64,000 bases of DNA. Origin: Cytobacillus gottheilii (GTDB lineage Bacteria; Bacillota; Bacilli; Bacillales; Cytobacillaceae). The first letter of the stretch is position 1. Every line of letters starts with the position of its first letter. The stretch lies in contig NZ_LT800494.1 of NCBI RefSeq assembly GCF_900166665.1, positions 167,693 through 231,692 of the forward strand, read 5' to 3'. The position numbers were made by a program, and so were the translations under genes. Under the pieces are notes generated by a model. It did no database searches. It saw only the letters and a program-made list of their open reading frames with translations, and was not told the origin of the DNA. Below are positions 17,183 to 25,908 of this stretch, piece after piece.

Positions 17183-18460
17183 ATGGTCAAGGATCTATTA
17201 GAAATGGTAAGTCAATTTGTTTTCTATTTAGGCATCGTGTTTACACTTTTGTTTCTATATAAAGTTTTTTACGTATTTGTAGCTTTTAAAGCCAGAAGAG
17301 GTAAAACGCAAGAAGAGACAGAAGTTCCGCTCTGTAAGTATGCTTTTCTTATACCGGCTCGAAATGAAGAGCTTGTTATTAGTCAGCTTATTGAAAGCAT
17401 TAGAAATCAAAATTACCCGAGAGATTTGTATGATATATATGTTTGTGCCGACAATTGCACGGACCAAACAGCTAAAATTGCCAGACAAGCAGGGGCCATC
17501 GTCACAGAGCGCTTTAATAAAGAAGTAGTTGGGAAGGGCTATGCACTTAATCACCTGCTGAATATTATTAAAAGGGATCATTCATCCAAAACCTATGACG
17601 GGTACTTTATTTTTGACGCGGATAACCTTCTTGATGAAAATTATATTCTAGAGATGAATAAAACCTTTAATCAGGGCTATCGGGTTACGACAAGTTACCG
17701 AAATTCTAAAAATTATGATGAGAATTGGATTACATCTGGATACGCGCTTTGGTTTTTATATGAAGCAGAGTTTCTAAATCGCCCAAGGATGTATCTGAAG
17801 ACGAGCTGTGCAGTTTCGGGAACAGGCTTTTTAATTCACTCAGATGTAATCAAAGAAAATGGCGGCTGGATCCATCACCTTTTGACGGAAGATATCGAGT
17901 TTACTGTCTCACAGATTATTAAAGGGGAAAAGATCGGCTATTGCGGCAAGGCCGTTTTCTATGATGAGCAGCCATCTATCTTCAGTGAATCCTGGAAGCA
18001 GCGCCTCCGCTGGGCAAAAGGGTTTTACCAAGTGTTCATGAGATATGGCATGGATCTGACAAAGGGAATTATTCGCGGTAAAGGCAACAGATTTTCCTGT
18101 TTCGATATGATGATGACGCTTGCGCCCATCGTTATCGTTTCCGTACTTAGTCTCGTAGGAAATGTAGTTGTCCTGCTGCTTGCCTTATTAGAAGGAGAAG
18201 GACTTTTTAATGACTATGTATTGAGAGGCGCTGGCGGGATCCTTTCAATCTATGGATTTTTATTTTTCTTTGGAGTCATCACAACCATTATGGAGTGGGA
18301 TAAGATTCGCTGTTCAAACTGGAAAAAAATCTTCTATTGTTTTACATTCCCGCTCTTTATGTTCACCTACCTGCCAATATCCTTAGTAGCGTTATTTAAG
18401 AAGATCGAATGGAAGCCAATTCAGCATACTGTTGTTAAATCAATTGATGACCTGCGCTAG
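17183..18460 (+). CDS. Membrane-bound family-2 glycosyltransferase
   Basis: The 425-residue protein has an N-terminal membrane helix (residues 12-36) and three C-terminal ones (about 310-400). The GT2 catalytic domain between them shows FLIPARNEE (55-63), the metal-binding DAD at 145-147, TED at 235-237 and QRLRW at 273-277. The QxxRW and TED motifs mark processive synthases of the cellulose/hyaluronan/poly-GlcNAc type, so the product is probably an exported polysaccharide or glycolipid. The gene stands alone, without a deacetylase, PilZ protein or export partner, and the sugar cannot be named. A clear terminator follows. Confidence 0.85.
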   Translation: MVKDLLEMVSQFVFYLGIVFTLLFLYKVFYVFVAFKARRGKTQEETEVPLCKYAFLIPARNEELVISQLIESIRNQNYPRDLYDIYVCADNCTDQTAKIARQAGAIVTERFNKEVVGKGYALNHLLNIIKRDHSSKTYDGYFIFDADNLLDENYILEMNKTFNQGYRVTTSYRNSKNYDENWITSGYALWFLYEAEFLNRPRMYLKTSCAVSGTGFLIHSDVIKENGGWIHHLLTEDIEFTVSQIIKGEKIGYCGKAVFYDEQPSIFSESWKQRLRWAKGFYQVFMRYGMDLTKGIIRGKGNRFSCFDMMMTLAPIVIVSVLSLVGNVVVLLLALLEGEGLFNDYVLRGAGGILSIYGFLFFFGVITTIMEWDKIRCSNWKKIFYCFTFPLFMFTYLPISLVALFKKIEWKPIQHTVVKSIDDLR

Positions 18461-18526
18461 CTTTTCCAGCAGCATATGCCTGCTTATAGGCGAATGAAAT
18501 AAAAAGTGGCTAAGCCAATGAATAAG

Positions 18527-18577
18527 CCCGAACAAGTAGCAGATACTTTTATTCTGTCTAATTGTTCGGGTTTTTTT
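18527..18577 (+). terminator. Rho-independent terminator after glycosyltransferase gene
   Basis: The stem cccgaacaa / ttgttcggg is followed by seven T residues. The remaining ~190 bp up to the VWA lipoprotein gene holds that gene's promoter. I see no other element in it. Confidence 0.85.
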
Positions 18578-18768
18578 ATGAATTTTGGATACTAATTTTA
18601 AAAAATGATATGTACAAACAACATATTAAGAGGAATTATATTTTGTTTTACATCATTTTGGTAGTAAATACCTAACGTTATATTGATATATTACCCCAAA
18701 AGACTCAGAAACCAAATCTTTCCTAATCCGTACATAAACTAGTAGAATTTTCTAAAGGAGGATTAGGG

Positions 18769-20160
18769 ATGAGGTTTTTAAAAAGAAGCGGCATTTGTGC
18801 GGTTTTCATTCTATTCTTAGCAGTGATGACAGCTTGCGCGAACGAACAAACTCAAAAAGAGGATACAAAATCTGCTGCTGCAACGTCCGCAGAGGAATCT
18901 GCGGAAGAAAAGATTTCTGCTGCTGCAAGAACAGTGGAAGAAATGGTAGAACAAAAAGCTGGCACATTGGTAGAAGAATATATGGATCCAGAGCTGGAAA
19001 CTCTGCAGAGCTGGGATCGTCAGCAATATCTGGATTTTATTCAAGAAACATTCGAGCCAATTGTCGAGGAAGAACTTCAAACTTATTTTTCAGAGAATAA
19101 AAGCCTAAAGAGTGAAGAGGTCTATGATTATCTTGTACATACACTTGGTTCAGGAAATTATAAAAAATATTATGAGGAATTAGCTTCGTATGATCACGGA
19201 TTTAGGATGCCTGAATTGCCGGATGGTGAGGATGAGGTGACAACGAAACAAAAGAAGGTAAATGCTTTAGTATTATTAGATGCGAGCGGCAGTATGAATG
19301 AAGCATTAGAAGGCCAGACAAAAATGGATTTGGCAAAAGCTGCAATTGAGGGTTTTGTAGAGCAAATTCCTGATGAAGCGAATGTTTCATTGATATCGTA
19401 CGGACATGTCGGGACATCGGCTAATTCAGAAAAGGCAAAATCATGTGCAGCTGTAGAAACAGTATATCCTTTAGCAGCCTATCAAAAGGAAAAATTCACA
19501 AACTCGCTCCAATCATTTCAGGCAAGCGGCTGGACTCCATTAGCCGGGGCGATTCAAAAGGCGGGAGAAATCCTACAGGCATACCCATCAGAGGATTATT
19601 ATAATCAGGTTTATATTGTAAGTGATGGAGTAGAAACATGTGACGGAGATCCTGTTGCAGCAGCAAAAGAGCTTCAAAATCAAAATATTAAGGCAACGGT
19701 CAATATTATTGGTTTTGATGTAGATAATGAAGGTCAGCAGCAGTTAAGGCAAGTTGCAGATTCTGGCGGTGGAGAATATATCACTGTAGATAATCCAGCA
19801 CAACTTGAAGTGGAAATGACGAAAAAGTGGCAGCCTACTCTAGGGCAGCTCTGGTGGACACAAGGTGTGACATTAAATGAAACAGTTGAGGCAATGGAAC
19901 GAATGAATGACATTTATAGTCCACTGTATAATGCCTCCAATTCAGAAATAAATCGGATTAAACATGGAATTCGCTTCTTAAGTAATGAAGAACTCATTTC
20001 GATAGAAGTGAAGGATGAGGTTAATGAACTAGCAGATTCTTTATATGAATTAAGGGAAGAGCACTTTTCAGCGTTGAAAGAAACCAAAGAAGAAGAGCGC
20101 GAACAAGCACATGAAGAAATAACCACAAAGGTCGAGGAATGGCGTAAACAATGGCAGTAA
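18769..20160 (+). CDS. VWA-domain lipoprotein
   Basis: The 463-residue protein has a lipoprotein signal: basic start, hydrophobic core, and lipobox VMTAC with C23 as the lipidated residue. A low-complexity A/E/S linker (25-60) follows. A von Willebrand A domain spans about 163-345. Its MIDAS motif DASGS is at 171-175, and the later Thr/Asp positions are in SGWTPLAGAI and IVSDGVETCDGD. A charged helical tail ends the protein. It should sit on the outer face of the membrane and bind a protein partner through a divalent metal. AAGGAGG precedes the ATG. The membrane protein gene 92 bp downstream is the likely partner. Confidence 0.85.
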   Translation: MRFLKRSGICAVFILFLAVMTACANEQTQKEDTKSAAATSAEESAEEKISAAARTVEEMVEQKAGTLVEEYMDPELETLQSWDRQQYLDFIQETFEPIVEEELQTYFSENKSLKSEEVYDYLVHTLGSGNYKKYYEELASYDHGFRMPELPDGEDEVTTKQKKVNALVLLDASGSMNEALEGQTKMDLAKAAIEGFVEQIPDEANVSLISYGHVGTSANSEKAKSCAAVETVYPLAAYQKEKFTNSLQSFQASGWTPLAGAIQKAGEILQAYPSEDYYNQVYIVSDGVETCDGDPVAAAKELQNQNIKATVNIIGFDVDNEGQQQLRQVADSGGGEYITVDNPAQLEVEMTKKWQPTLGQLWWTQGVTLNETVEAMERMNDIYSPLYNASNSEINRIKHGIRFLSNEELISIEVKDEVNELADSLYELREEHFSALKETKEEEREQAHEEITTKVEEWRKQWQ

Positions 20161-20252
20161 ATGATTTGTTTATGAAGGTAGGTCTGGTCAGGTTAACAGC
20201 AGCCAGGCCATCTTCTCGATCAAGTGCATGTTGAGGGTGAGGGATTAGTTTA

Positions 20253-20840
20253 GTGAGCATACATAAAAAGAAAGCAAAAAAGCATGTATCAGGAAGCAGT
20301 AATAAAAGAGAAGCGATAGCTGGAGTAATTGCGGTCATCAGTGTTTGTTTCTTTCTTCTCACACTCATTTTATGGGGAATATCTGAGCTTGTAGATGATA
20401 ATTTTATAGTATCTGAAATGATTGGTGCATATAGTGTTTCAAGCCTATTTCTTTGCTTTGGCATAATGTTTATAGCCCTTTTCGTTGGCATTAAAGGTAG
20501 TTGGTTTGCAAAAATTATCTTTCTGTTTATTGTAGGTTTTACTGTATCAGGCGCCTATTCTTTTATCGAAACATCTGCTCTTCTTTATAAAGATAAAGCA
20601 GCCTATGAAAACAAGCAGTTTGAAACAATCGTGATGATTCCAACTGGAGCGGAATTTGATGATCCGGAACATGGAACCGAATTTCTTATGGAGTTAGAAT
20701 TCAATGAACTGATCATTGATGTCTATTCTTTTGATATCACGAAAAGCTATTATCAAGAAAACTTATCAGGAAAACAGCTTAAGATTGATTTTCTTCCCCA
20801 TAGCAGATATGCAGTTAGTGTTAAGGTATATCAGGAATAA
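20253..20840 (+). CDS. Small membrane protein of unknown function
   Basis: The 195-residue product starts at a GTG preceded by a GAGGGTGAGG ribosome site. Residues 1-20 are very basic. Three hydrophobic segments follow at about 22-45, 55-80 and 85-108. The C-terminal 85 residues are polar, with a beta-rich pattern and the phrase DFLPHSRYAVSVKVYQE. I do not recognise a family. It lies in the same direction as the VWA lipoprotein gene with no terminator between, so co-transcription is likely. Confidence 0.55.
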   Translation: MSIHKKKAKKHVSGSSNKREAIAGVIAVISVCFFLLTLILWGISELVDDNFIVSEMIGAYSVSSLFLCFGIMFIALFVGIKGSWFAKIIFLFIVGFTVSGAYSFIETSALLYKDKAAYENKQFETIVMIPTGAEFDDPEHGTEFLMELEFNELIIDVYSFDITKSYYQENLSGKQLKIDFLPHSRYAVSVKVYQE

Positions 20841-20858
20841 AGGGGGAGAGAAAAATAG

Positions 20859-20934
20859 TGACTTCGCAGGCTTTCCGTGGAGGCTCAGCTTGCTCCCCAC
20901 GGAAAGCCAGAATTAGCAGCTCAATGGAACGACC
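20859..20934. repeat. Short hairpin repeat related to the dispersed repeat core
   Basis: The 12-bp stem ggctttccgtgg / ccacggaaagcc surrounds a loop containing aggctcagcttgctcc. The stem, the ggctcagctt motif and the downstream caatggaacga match the GC-rich core of the ~315-bp repeats at 14951, 25522 and 58229, but the outer arms are missing. It lies between convergent genes and may also act as a terminator-like barrier. Confidence 0.7.
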
Positions 20935-20995
20935 AGCATATTAAAATTTGTTGTCTCCTAAAGTTATGTCAGTATTTTATGGATCAACAAAGAAC

Positions 20996-22414
20996 TTAAG
21001 TCATACATTCTGCCAATTCAATAATCTGATCAGAAGAAACAAGCGGTAAAGAAATACTCACAATGGTTCCTTTTCCAACTGCACTTGTTATATCCATCGT
21101 CCCGTTATGAGCCTCAATAATTCTGAGACTCGTCATCATGCCTAGCCCAGTGCCTTTTTGTTTCGTTGTATAGAAGGGGAGACCAATATTACTAAGTATG
21201 TCCTCAGGAATGCCTTCTCCCTGATCAGCAATGGAAATAAATAAGTTTTGCTCATCTTTTATATGCACATTAACTAAAACTTCGCCGCCATTTTGCATTG
21301 ATTCCAGTGCGTTCTTAATTAGATTAATAAATACTTGTTTTAATTGATTGGCAATACAGCTTACGGGAGGGATTTCCTCGTCATTTACTATCTTTATCTC
21401 AACATTGTGCATTAAAGCTTGTGATCCAAGCAGTGTCGTTACATTATGGATAATTTCTTCTATATTCTCAAGTTTAAACTGGTGGGCCTGTGGTTTTGCC
21501 AGCAGCAATAACTCTCCAGTAATCAGTTCAATCCTTTCCATTTCACTCGACATTACCTCTAAATAACTGTCTTTAATACTTCCTTCTGATGCTTTTATTA
21601 ATTGTAAAAAGCCCTTTAGTGCAGTTAGCGGATTCCGAATTTCATGGGCAATGGATGCAGAGAGCTGTCCTACTGCTGACAGTTTTTCTGATTTTAGAAG
21701 TTTTTGTTCTGTAAGCTTTCGATCTGTGATATTTTTGGCAATCCCGTAGACGCCAATTACCTCCTGATCAACGATAATGGGCATATTCGTTACATTTAGA
21801 TAGACTATGTCACCATTTTTATGTAAACATTTGGTATCATAGTTTTGAGTGGTACCGTTAGCTGCTCTTTTGTAGTAATCCAAGGTTTTGTCTAAATCTT
21901 CCTCGGCAACAAAAGGCAAAAAGGTCTTATGCAGTAGCTCTTGTTCACTATATCCGAGCATCTTTACCATCGCAGTGTTTACACTAAGATAATTTCCTTC
22001 TAAATCAAAAGAAAATACAGCACTAGGGTTATGCTCAAATAGTGATTTATAATGCTGCTCATTTTGGGAGGCCGTCTTCTTCTCTGCCGTTATATCCTGA
22101 AAATACACGGATAGCCCATTGGCAGATGGAAATGCCCGAACACCAAACCATGCATTAAGAGGTGGAAAGAATGCTTCAAAATGCACAAAAACCTGTTCAT
22201 TTACAGCTTTATGATATTGTTCATAAAAAAGTAAGTCTACAGCTTCAGAAAATTCAATCCAAATATTCTTTCCAACCAAATCATCCCGGCTACGAAATAA
22301 AAGGCGAGCTGCATTATCATTTACGTAGGTAAAATTCCAATTCAGATCTAATGCAAAAAATCCATCTGTAATGCGATCTAAAATCTCAAGTGCATCTATT
22401 TCAACCAAATTCAT
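20996..22414 (-). CDS. PAS-domain sensor histidine kinase, sporulation-kinase type
   Basis: The soluble 472-residue kinase has two PAS domains (about 5-110 and 118-230; the second carries GYSEQELLHKTFLPFV). A HisKA domain has the phospho-accepting H257 in SASIAHEIRNPLTALKGF. An ATPase domain has the N-box NLIKNALESM, G1 DQGEGIP and G2 GTGLGM motifs. No membrane segments or receiver domain are present. The layout matches cytoplasmic kinases feeding the Spo0F/Spo0A phosphorelay (KinA/KinE group). The orphan position without a response regulator supports that, but the partner is inference. Confidence 0.85.
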   Translation of the reverse strand: MNLVEIDALEILDRITDGFFALDLNWNFTYVNDNAARLLFRSRDDLVGKNIWIEFSEAVDLLFYEQYHKAVNEQVFVHFEAFFPPLNAWFGVRAFPSANGLSVYFQDITAEKKTASQNEQHYKSLFEHNPSAVFSFDLEGNYLSVNTAMVKMLGYSEQELLHKTFLPFVAEEDLDKTLDYYKRAANGTTQNYDTKCLHKNGDIVYLNVTNMPIIVDQEVIGVYGIAKNITDRKLTEQKLLKSEKLSAVGQLSASIAHEIRNPLTALKGFLQLIKASEGSIKDSYLEVMSSEMERIELITGELLLLAKPQAHQFKLENIEEIIHNVTTLLGSQALMHNVEIKIVNDEEIPPVSCIANQLKQVFINLIKNALESMQNGGEVLVNVHIKDEQNLFISIADQGEGIPEDILSNIGLPFYTTKQKGTGLGMMTSLRIIEAHNGTMDITSAVGKGTIVSISLPLVSSDQIIELAECMT

Positions 22415-22509
22415 AAATAGGAAAACCTCACTAATCCAACTTTTTTAATATTTTTATATTAGTAAAATTCTAGTGAAGTTAGGAAAATCCTTCTATTATC
22501 TAAATAAAA

Positions 22510-22542
22510 ATGAGCTAACCAATTTGAAAATGATTAGCTCAT
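22510..22542 (-). terminator. Rho-independent terminator after MFS gene
   Basis: On the minus strand the stem atgagctaatc / ggttagctcat is followed by a T-rich run. It lies 60 nt after the MFS stop codon and before the histidine kinase gene. Confidence 0.75.
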
Positions 22543-22600
22543 CAGATCTTATATATATGTTCAGAAGATCAATAGAGTTCTTCTGGACATCATCTTATGC

Positions 22601-23782
22601 TTATTTCAGCTGGGTCAGACTATTATCTTTCCCTTTATTCTCCAGCGTTTGATACACCATTGCAATAATCATCGCAGGCACGCTGCAGAGAATCATCCCG
22701 AGGAAGGCATACTGTGGCTGAACTTCATATAGATAGCCGCCGATGATGGTAAACACAGAAGTGCTCCAGCTGAGCGCAAGTGCGGAATAAATGCCTTGAG
22801 CCTTCGGAATTTGTGCATGCGGAATATGAGCAATTAAGTATTTCATAAAAGCATAATGTCCCATTGCAAAAGAGAAGGCATGCAAGGTCTGTGCGATACT
22901 GAATACAATGACGTTTGGAAAAATGAAGACCAGAATCCAGCGAACCGTGGAACCAAGCGCTGATAGCAATAGCAAGGACCCGACTGAAAATTTCCTGAAT
23001 GTTTTATCGGCGGTAGCAAAAAAGATGATCTCAAAAATGACCGCAATATTAATAATCAGACCAATCAGATAGACAGGTGCATGAATATCCTGCAGAAAAA
23101 CATAACCATAATTATAATATGTGGCATGTGCTGCCTGGAGTAAAATCACAATGATCAGTACTAAGCCAAAGTTTTTGATACGGAATAATTGCGACAGGCT
23201 TATTTTTTGTTTTTGGTCTGGTTTCGGCTTTTCTGAAAGAATTCGGGGGGCATTCATAAAGCTGAGGGCGACAAACCCAATCATCCCAATTAAAAGTGCC
23301 CAGAGGATGACTTCATCTCCCATCATGCCTGTAAAGACGGTTAAAACAATTCCAATAGAAACAAACCCAATTGATCCCCATTGTCGGCTTCTTCCATAAT
23401 GCTGAAGCTGTTTACTTTGAACTAAAACACTGGCTGCACTATCTAACGCAGGCATCAATGTAGGATAAAATAGATGGAGAACAATTGTGACGATCAATAA
23501 ACCAGTAAAAGAATCTACTGGAATATAACATAGGATGGACACAAGAGTACCAATCCCAGAAATTTGTAATAAAGCTTTACTGCTTACTCTTTCTAATAAA
23601 TATGGAAATGCAAACAATGTAGACAGGCCTCTGGCAACTAAACCGCAGCTCATAATTAAGCTGGCTTCTGAAACCGAAATCCCCTTTGTATAAATCATCC
23701 ATCCTGACCAATAAGGAAGAAAAATTCCCCATGTTAAAAAGAAACTAAAAAATTGTGTACTCATCCATCGTTGTGTATTCAT
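22601..23782 (-). CDS. MFS transporter, HcaT/phenylpropionate-permease-like
   Basis: The 393-residue protein has twelve predicted membrane helices and belongs to the MFS_1-like branch that includes the 3-phenylpropionate permease HcaT and nucleoside symporters. Markers are the start MSTQFFSFFLTWGIFLPYWSG and the loop QLQHYGRSRQWGSIGF after helix 4. The frame opens at 23806. I chose the ATG at 23782 because AGGGGGA lies 6 nt before it and family members start there. It diverges from a Crp-family regulator with two palindromes in between, suggesting local control. The substrate cannot be told from sequence. Confidence 0.8.
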   Translation of the reverse strand: MNTQRWMSTQFFSFFLTWGIFLPYWSGWMIYTKGISVSEASLIMSCGLVARGLSTLFAFPYLLERVSSKALLQISGIGTLVSILCYIPVDSFTGLLIVTIVLHLFYPTLMPALDSAASVLVQSKQLQHYGRSRQWGSIGFVSIGIVLTVFTGMMGDEVILWALLIGMIGFVALSFMNAPRILSEKPKPDQKQKISLSQLFRIKNFGLVLIIVILLQAAHATYYNYGYVFLQDIHAPVYLIGLIINIAVIFEIIFFATADKTFRKFSVGSLLLLSALGSTVRWILVFIFPNVIVFSIAQTLHAFSFAMGHYAFMKYLIAHIPHAQIPKAQGIYSALALSWSTSVFTIIGGYLYEVQPQYAFLGMILCSVPAMIIAMVYQTLENKGKDNSLTQLK

Positions 23783-23803
23783 TCTAATCCCCCTAACTGA
23801 ATG

Positions 23804-23850
23804 CATGATATCATGGAAGGGAAGGAGATTAATATGAGATATCTCATATT
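23804..23850. promoter_or_regulatory. Two palindromic operator candidates
   Basis: Two perfect palindromes share the GATATC centre. One is a 12-mer, catgatatcatg, at 23804-23815. The other is a 20-mer at 23831-23850 with half-site aatatgagat. They sit between the divergent MFS and Crp-family genes, which is where a dimeric regulator such as that Crp-like protein would bind. Confidence 0.6.
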
Positions 23851-23862
23851 TTGAGGTGAAAC

Positions 23863-24528
23863 ATGGAAGTTTACAGAAATGAAAAGAAGCAATTTTATGT
23901 AGAACATTGTAGTATTGCCCATTTATTTTCCTTTTACATTGATATGGAAGTACATGAGTATGAGCGTGATGAATGGATCATACAAGAGGGAATGAGACCT
24001 CATTATTTATTTTATGTTATCGAAGGAAAAGCAAAGATTTATGTCACACATCAAAATGGGAAAGTATCGCTGATAAATTTTATTAATGCGAACGAATATA
24101 TCGGGGAAATGGAATTATTAAATGATGTATATTACACAAAAGGAATTCAAGCAACGACAAGGACGGTTTGCTTTGCTATTCCTTATCATCGCTACCGGAA
24201 TCAACTGCTCGATGATAATAAATTTCTGCGTGAATTAACCAAGTTTTTAAGTGTAAAAGCTACCTTTATGGCCGCAAAATATTCTCAAAGTCTTGCATTT
24301 CCGCTGGAAAATAGATTAGCTGATTTCATCCTGCAAACGACAGATGAAGGACTCTATAAGGAGAAGCATGTAACTGTCTGTGATTATCTGGGCGTGTCCT
24401 ATCGCCACCTCTTACACGTGCTGACACAGTTCTGTGAGAAGCAGTATTTGCAGAAAGAAGGCAGGAACTACCGGATTATACAGCCCCATTCATTGCATAA
24501 ATTGGCAGGTGCATTGAGGAATGGATAG
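23863..24528 (+). CDS. Crp/Fnr-family regulator, YeiL-like
   Basis: The 221-residue protein has a cyclic-nucleotide-binding-type beta-barrel (about 15-115: GMRPHYLFYVIEGKAKIYV, EYIGEMELLNDVYYT) and a C-terminal winged helix (about 150-215: VTVCDYLGVSYRHLLHVLTQF). The barrel lacks the cAMP-binding RxS motif. It has few cysteines and no Fnr iron-sulfur pattern, so the signal is unknown. GAGGTG lies upstream of the ATG. It diverges from the MFS transporter gene, and the palindromes at 23804-23850 are the likely binding sites. Confidence 0.85.
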   Translation: MEVYRNEKKQFYVEHCSIAHLFSFYIDMEVHEYERDEWIIQEGMRPHYLFYVIEGKAKIYVTHQNGKVSLINFINANEYIGEMELLNDVYYTKGIQATTRTVCFAIPYHRYRNQLLDDNKFLRELTKFLSVKATFMAAKYSQSLAFPLENRLADFILQTTDEGLYKEKHVTVCDYLGVSYRHLLHVLTQFCEKQYLQKEGRNYRIIQPHSLHKLAGALRNG

Positions 24529-24542
24529 CAGGGGTAAAGCTT

Positions 24543-24571
24543 AGGGACATAGAACCTGATCCTATGTCCCT
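24543..24571. terminator. Bidirectional terminator between convergent genes
   Basis: The stem agggacatag / ctatgtccct has a 9-nt loop. It separates the Crp-family gene (plus) from the HAD phosphatase gene (minus). Confidence 0.65.
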
Positions 24572-24576
24572 TCAAG

Positions 24577-25398
24577 TTAAGCGATAATTGGATCTGTCGC
24601 AGACAGCAATTTAAGCTGTGCCATAGCATAAGAGAATCCATCTTCATCATTTGTTTTTGTCACAATGTCGGCTGCGTTTTGAACAGCAAGCGGAGCGTTG
24701 CCCATAGCGATTGAAGTGGTGGCTACTTCAAACTGTGCAAGATCATTTCCGCCATCTCCAATGGCGATAATCTCTTCAAATTCGGTATTGATTAAATTTT
24801 GATAGCGGAAAAGGGCCTTCCCTTTATGTGCTTCACCAGACGTGATTTCTAAGTTGTTAGGAAAAGAAGATGCCATTGAAACATCGAAATGAGGTCCTAA
24901 CGCTGCCTTCATTTCCTCTATTTTTTCTAATTGCCCATTATAAACAAGCGCAATCATTTTATAAATTTTAACATCCTCTTGCTCTAGCAGTTTATCATAA
25001 TCGTATTCCTGAAAAAGAGTTGTCAGTTCATCCACGCTTTTTCCATGTAATGGAGGCAATGTGGACGGATGTCCGCCGGTATTTGTATAAACAAGAATGC
25101 CTACCCCTAACTTTTTCAGGACAGTGAAGATACCCTGATATGTTTTAACAGGGATGGTTGCTTCATAAAGCAATTCACCTGTGCTGGAATATAAAGTGGA
25201 GCCATTAATACAGAATGTAGGCAGTCCTAAGCCTGCTATGCCTGGTACTTTCAAGACATCTGCAATAGCACGGCCGGTATTTAAAATGACACAGTGTCCT
25301 TGATGTTTAAGATCTTGTAATGTTTTAAGATTTGTTTCAGTTATTTCATGCTGAGAATTTAACAAAGTGCCGTCTAAATCGATTGAGATGCATTTCAT
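24577..25398 (-). CDS. Cof-type HAD-IIB phosphatase
   Basis: The 273-residue protein is a haloacid-dehalogenase-superfamily hydrolase with a type-IIB cap, the Cof/YkrA group that dephosphorylates sugar phosphates, FMN or similar metabolites. Motif I is SIDLDGTLLNS at the start, motif II ILNTGRA, motif III the lysine of EAHKGKAL, and motif IV IGDGGNDLAQF. The frame opens at 25419, but AAAGGAG lies 8 nt before the ATG at 25398 and the protein then begins MKCISIDLDGT as the family does. The natural substrate cannot be predicted. Confidence 0.85.
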   Translation of the reverse strand: MKCISIDLDGTLLNSQHEITETNLKTLQDLKHQGHCVILNTGRAIADVLKVPGIAGLGLPTFCINGSTLYSSTGELLYEATIPVKTYQGIFTVLKKLGVGILVYTNTGGHPSTLPPLHGKSVDELTTLFQEYDYDKLLEQEDVKIYKMIALVYNGQLEKIEEMKAALGPHFDVSMASSFPNNLEITSGEAHKGKALFRYQNLINTEFEEIIAIGDGGNDLAQFEVATTSIAMGNAPLAVQNAADIVTKTNDEDGFSYAMAQLKLLSATDPIIA

Positions 25399-25521
25399 CG
25401 TTAAATCTCCTTTCTGCATTTTAAAGGTAGGTACCTATTATTATTACATAGTTAGGTTAAAAAATATATGATGTAGAAGCGACTGGAAAAGAGTGCTTAA
25501 AATACAAAATAAGATTGAAAA

Positions 25522-25820
25522 GAGGCTAGGACAAACGACATTAACCTTTCTAAAACACGAATATTCAATAAGTTGGTTAGGTATTTAAACAAGTCCGTTC
25601 CATTGCGCTGCAGACCCTCGCTTTCCGTGGGGAGGAAGTTGAGCCTCCTCGGAGTAAGCTCCTGCGGGGTCTCACCTTTTCCTCTATTGCCCACAGGAGT
25701 CGAGGGTCCTCCGCTACATTTCACTCATGTTAATAAAATATATTTTAAAATCATAAAAAACCGAATGATTAGAAAGATGACTTCCTAACTATACGGTTCT
25801 ATGAGAGTGTTAAATACTTC
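25522..25820 (-). repeat. ~315-bp dispersed repeat, copy B (worn right end)
   Basis: This is an inverted copy of the element at 14951-15266. It starts gaggctaggaca, carries the same GC-rich core (ctcctgcggggtctcacc) and the accgaatgattagaaag / cttcctaact stem. It loses the terminal tgtcccagcc, so it looks truncated or decayed at that end. It lies upstream of the HAD gene, beyond ahpF. Confidence 0.85.
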
Positions 25821-25870
25821 ATATATGAGTGTTTTCTTTCATCAATGTAAGGAAGAAGATAGGATAAATA

Positions 25871-25904
25871 AAAATCCGCTTTACTATTTAAGTAAAGCGG
25901 ATTT
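25871..25904 (-). terminator. Rho-independent terminator after ahpF
   Basis: On minus, the 14-bp stem aaatccgctttact / agtaaagcggattt sits just 5 nt after the ahpF stop and runs into a T-rich tract. Confidence 0.85.
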
Positions 25905-25908
25905 CACA

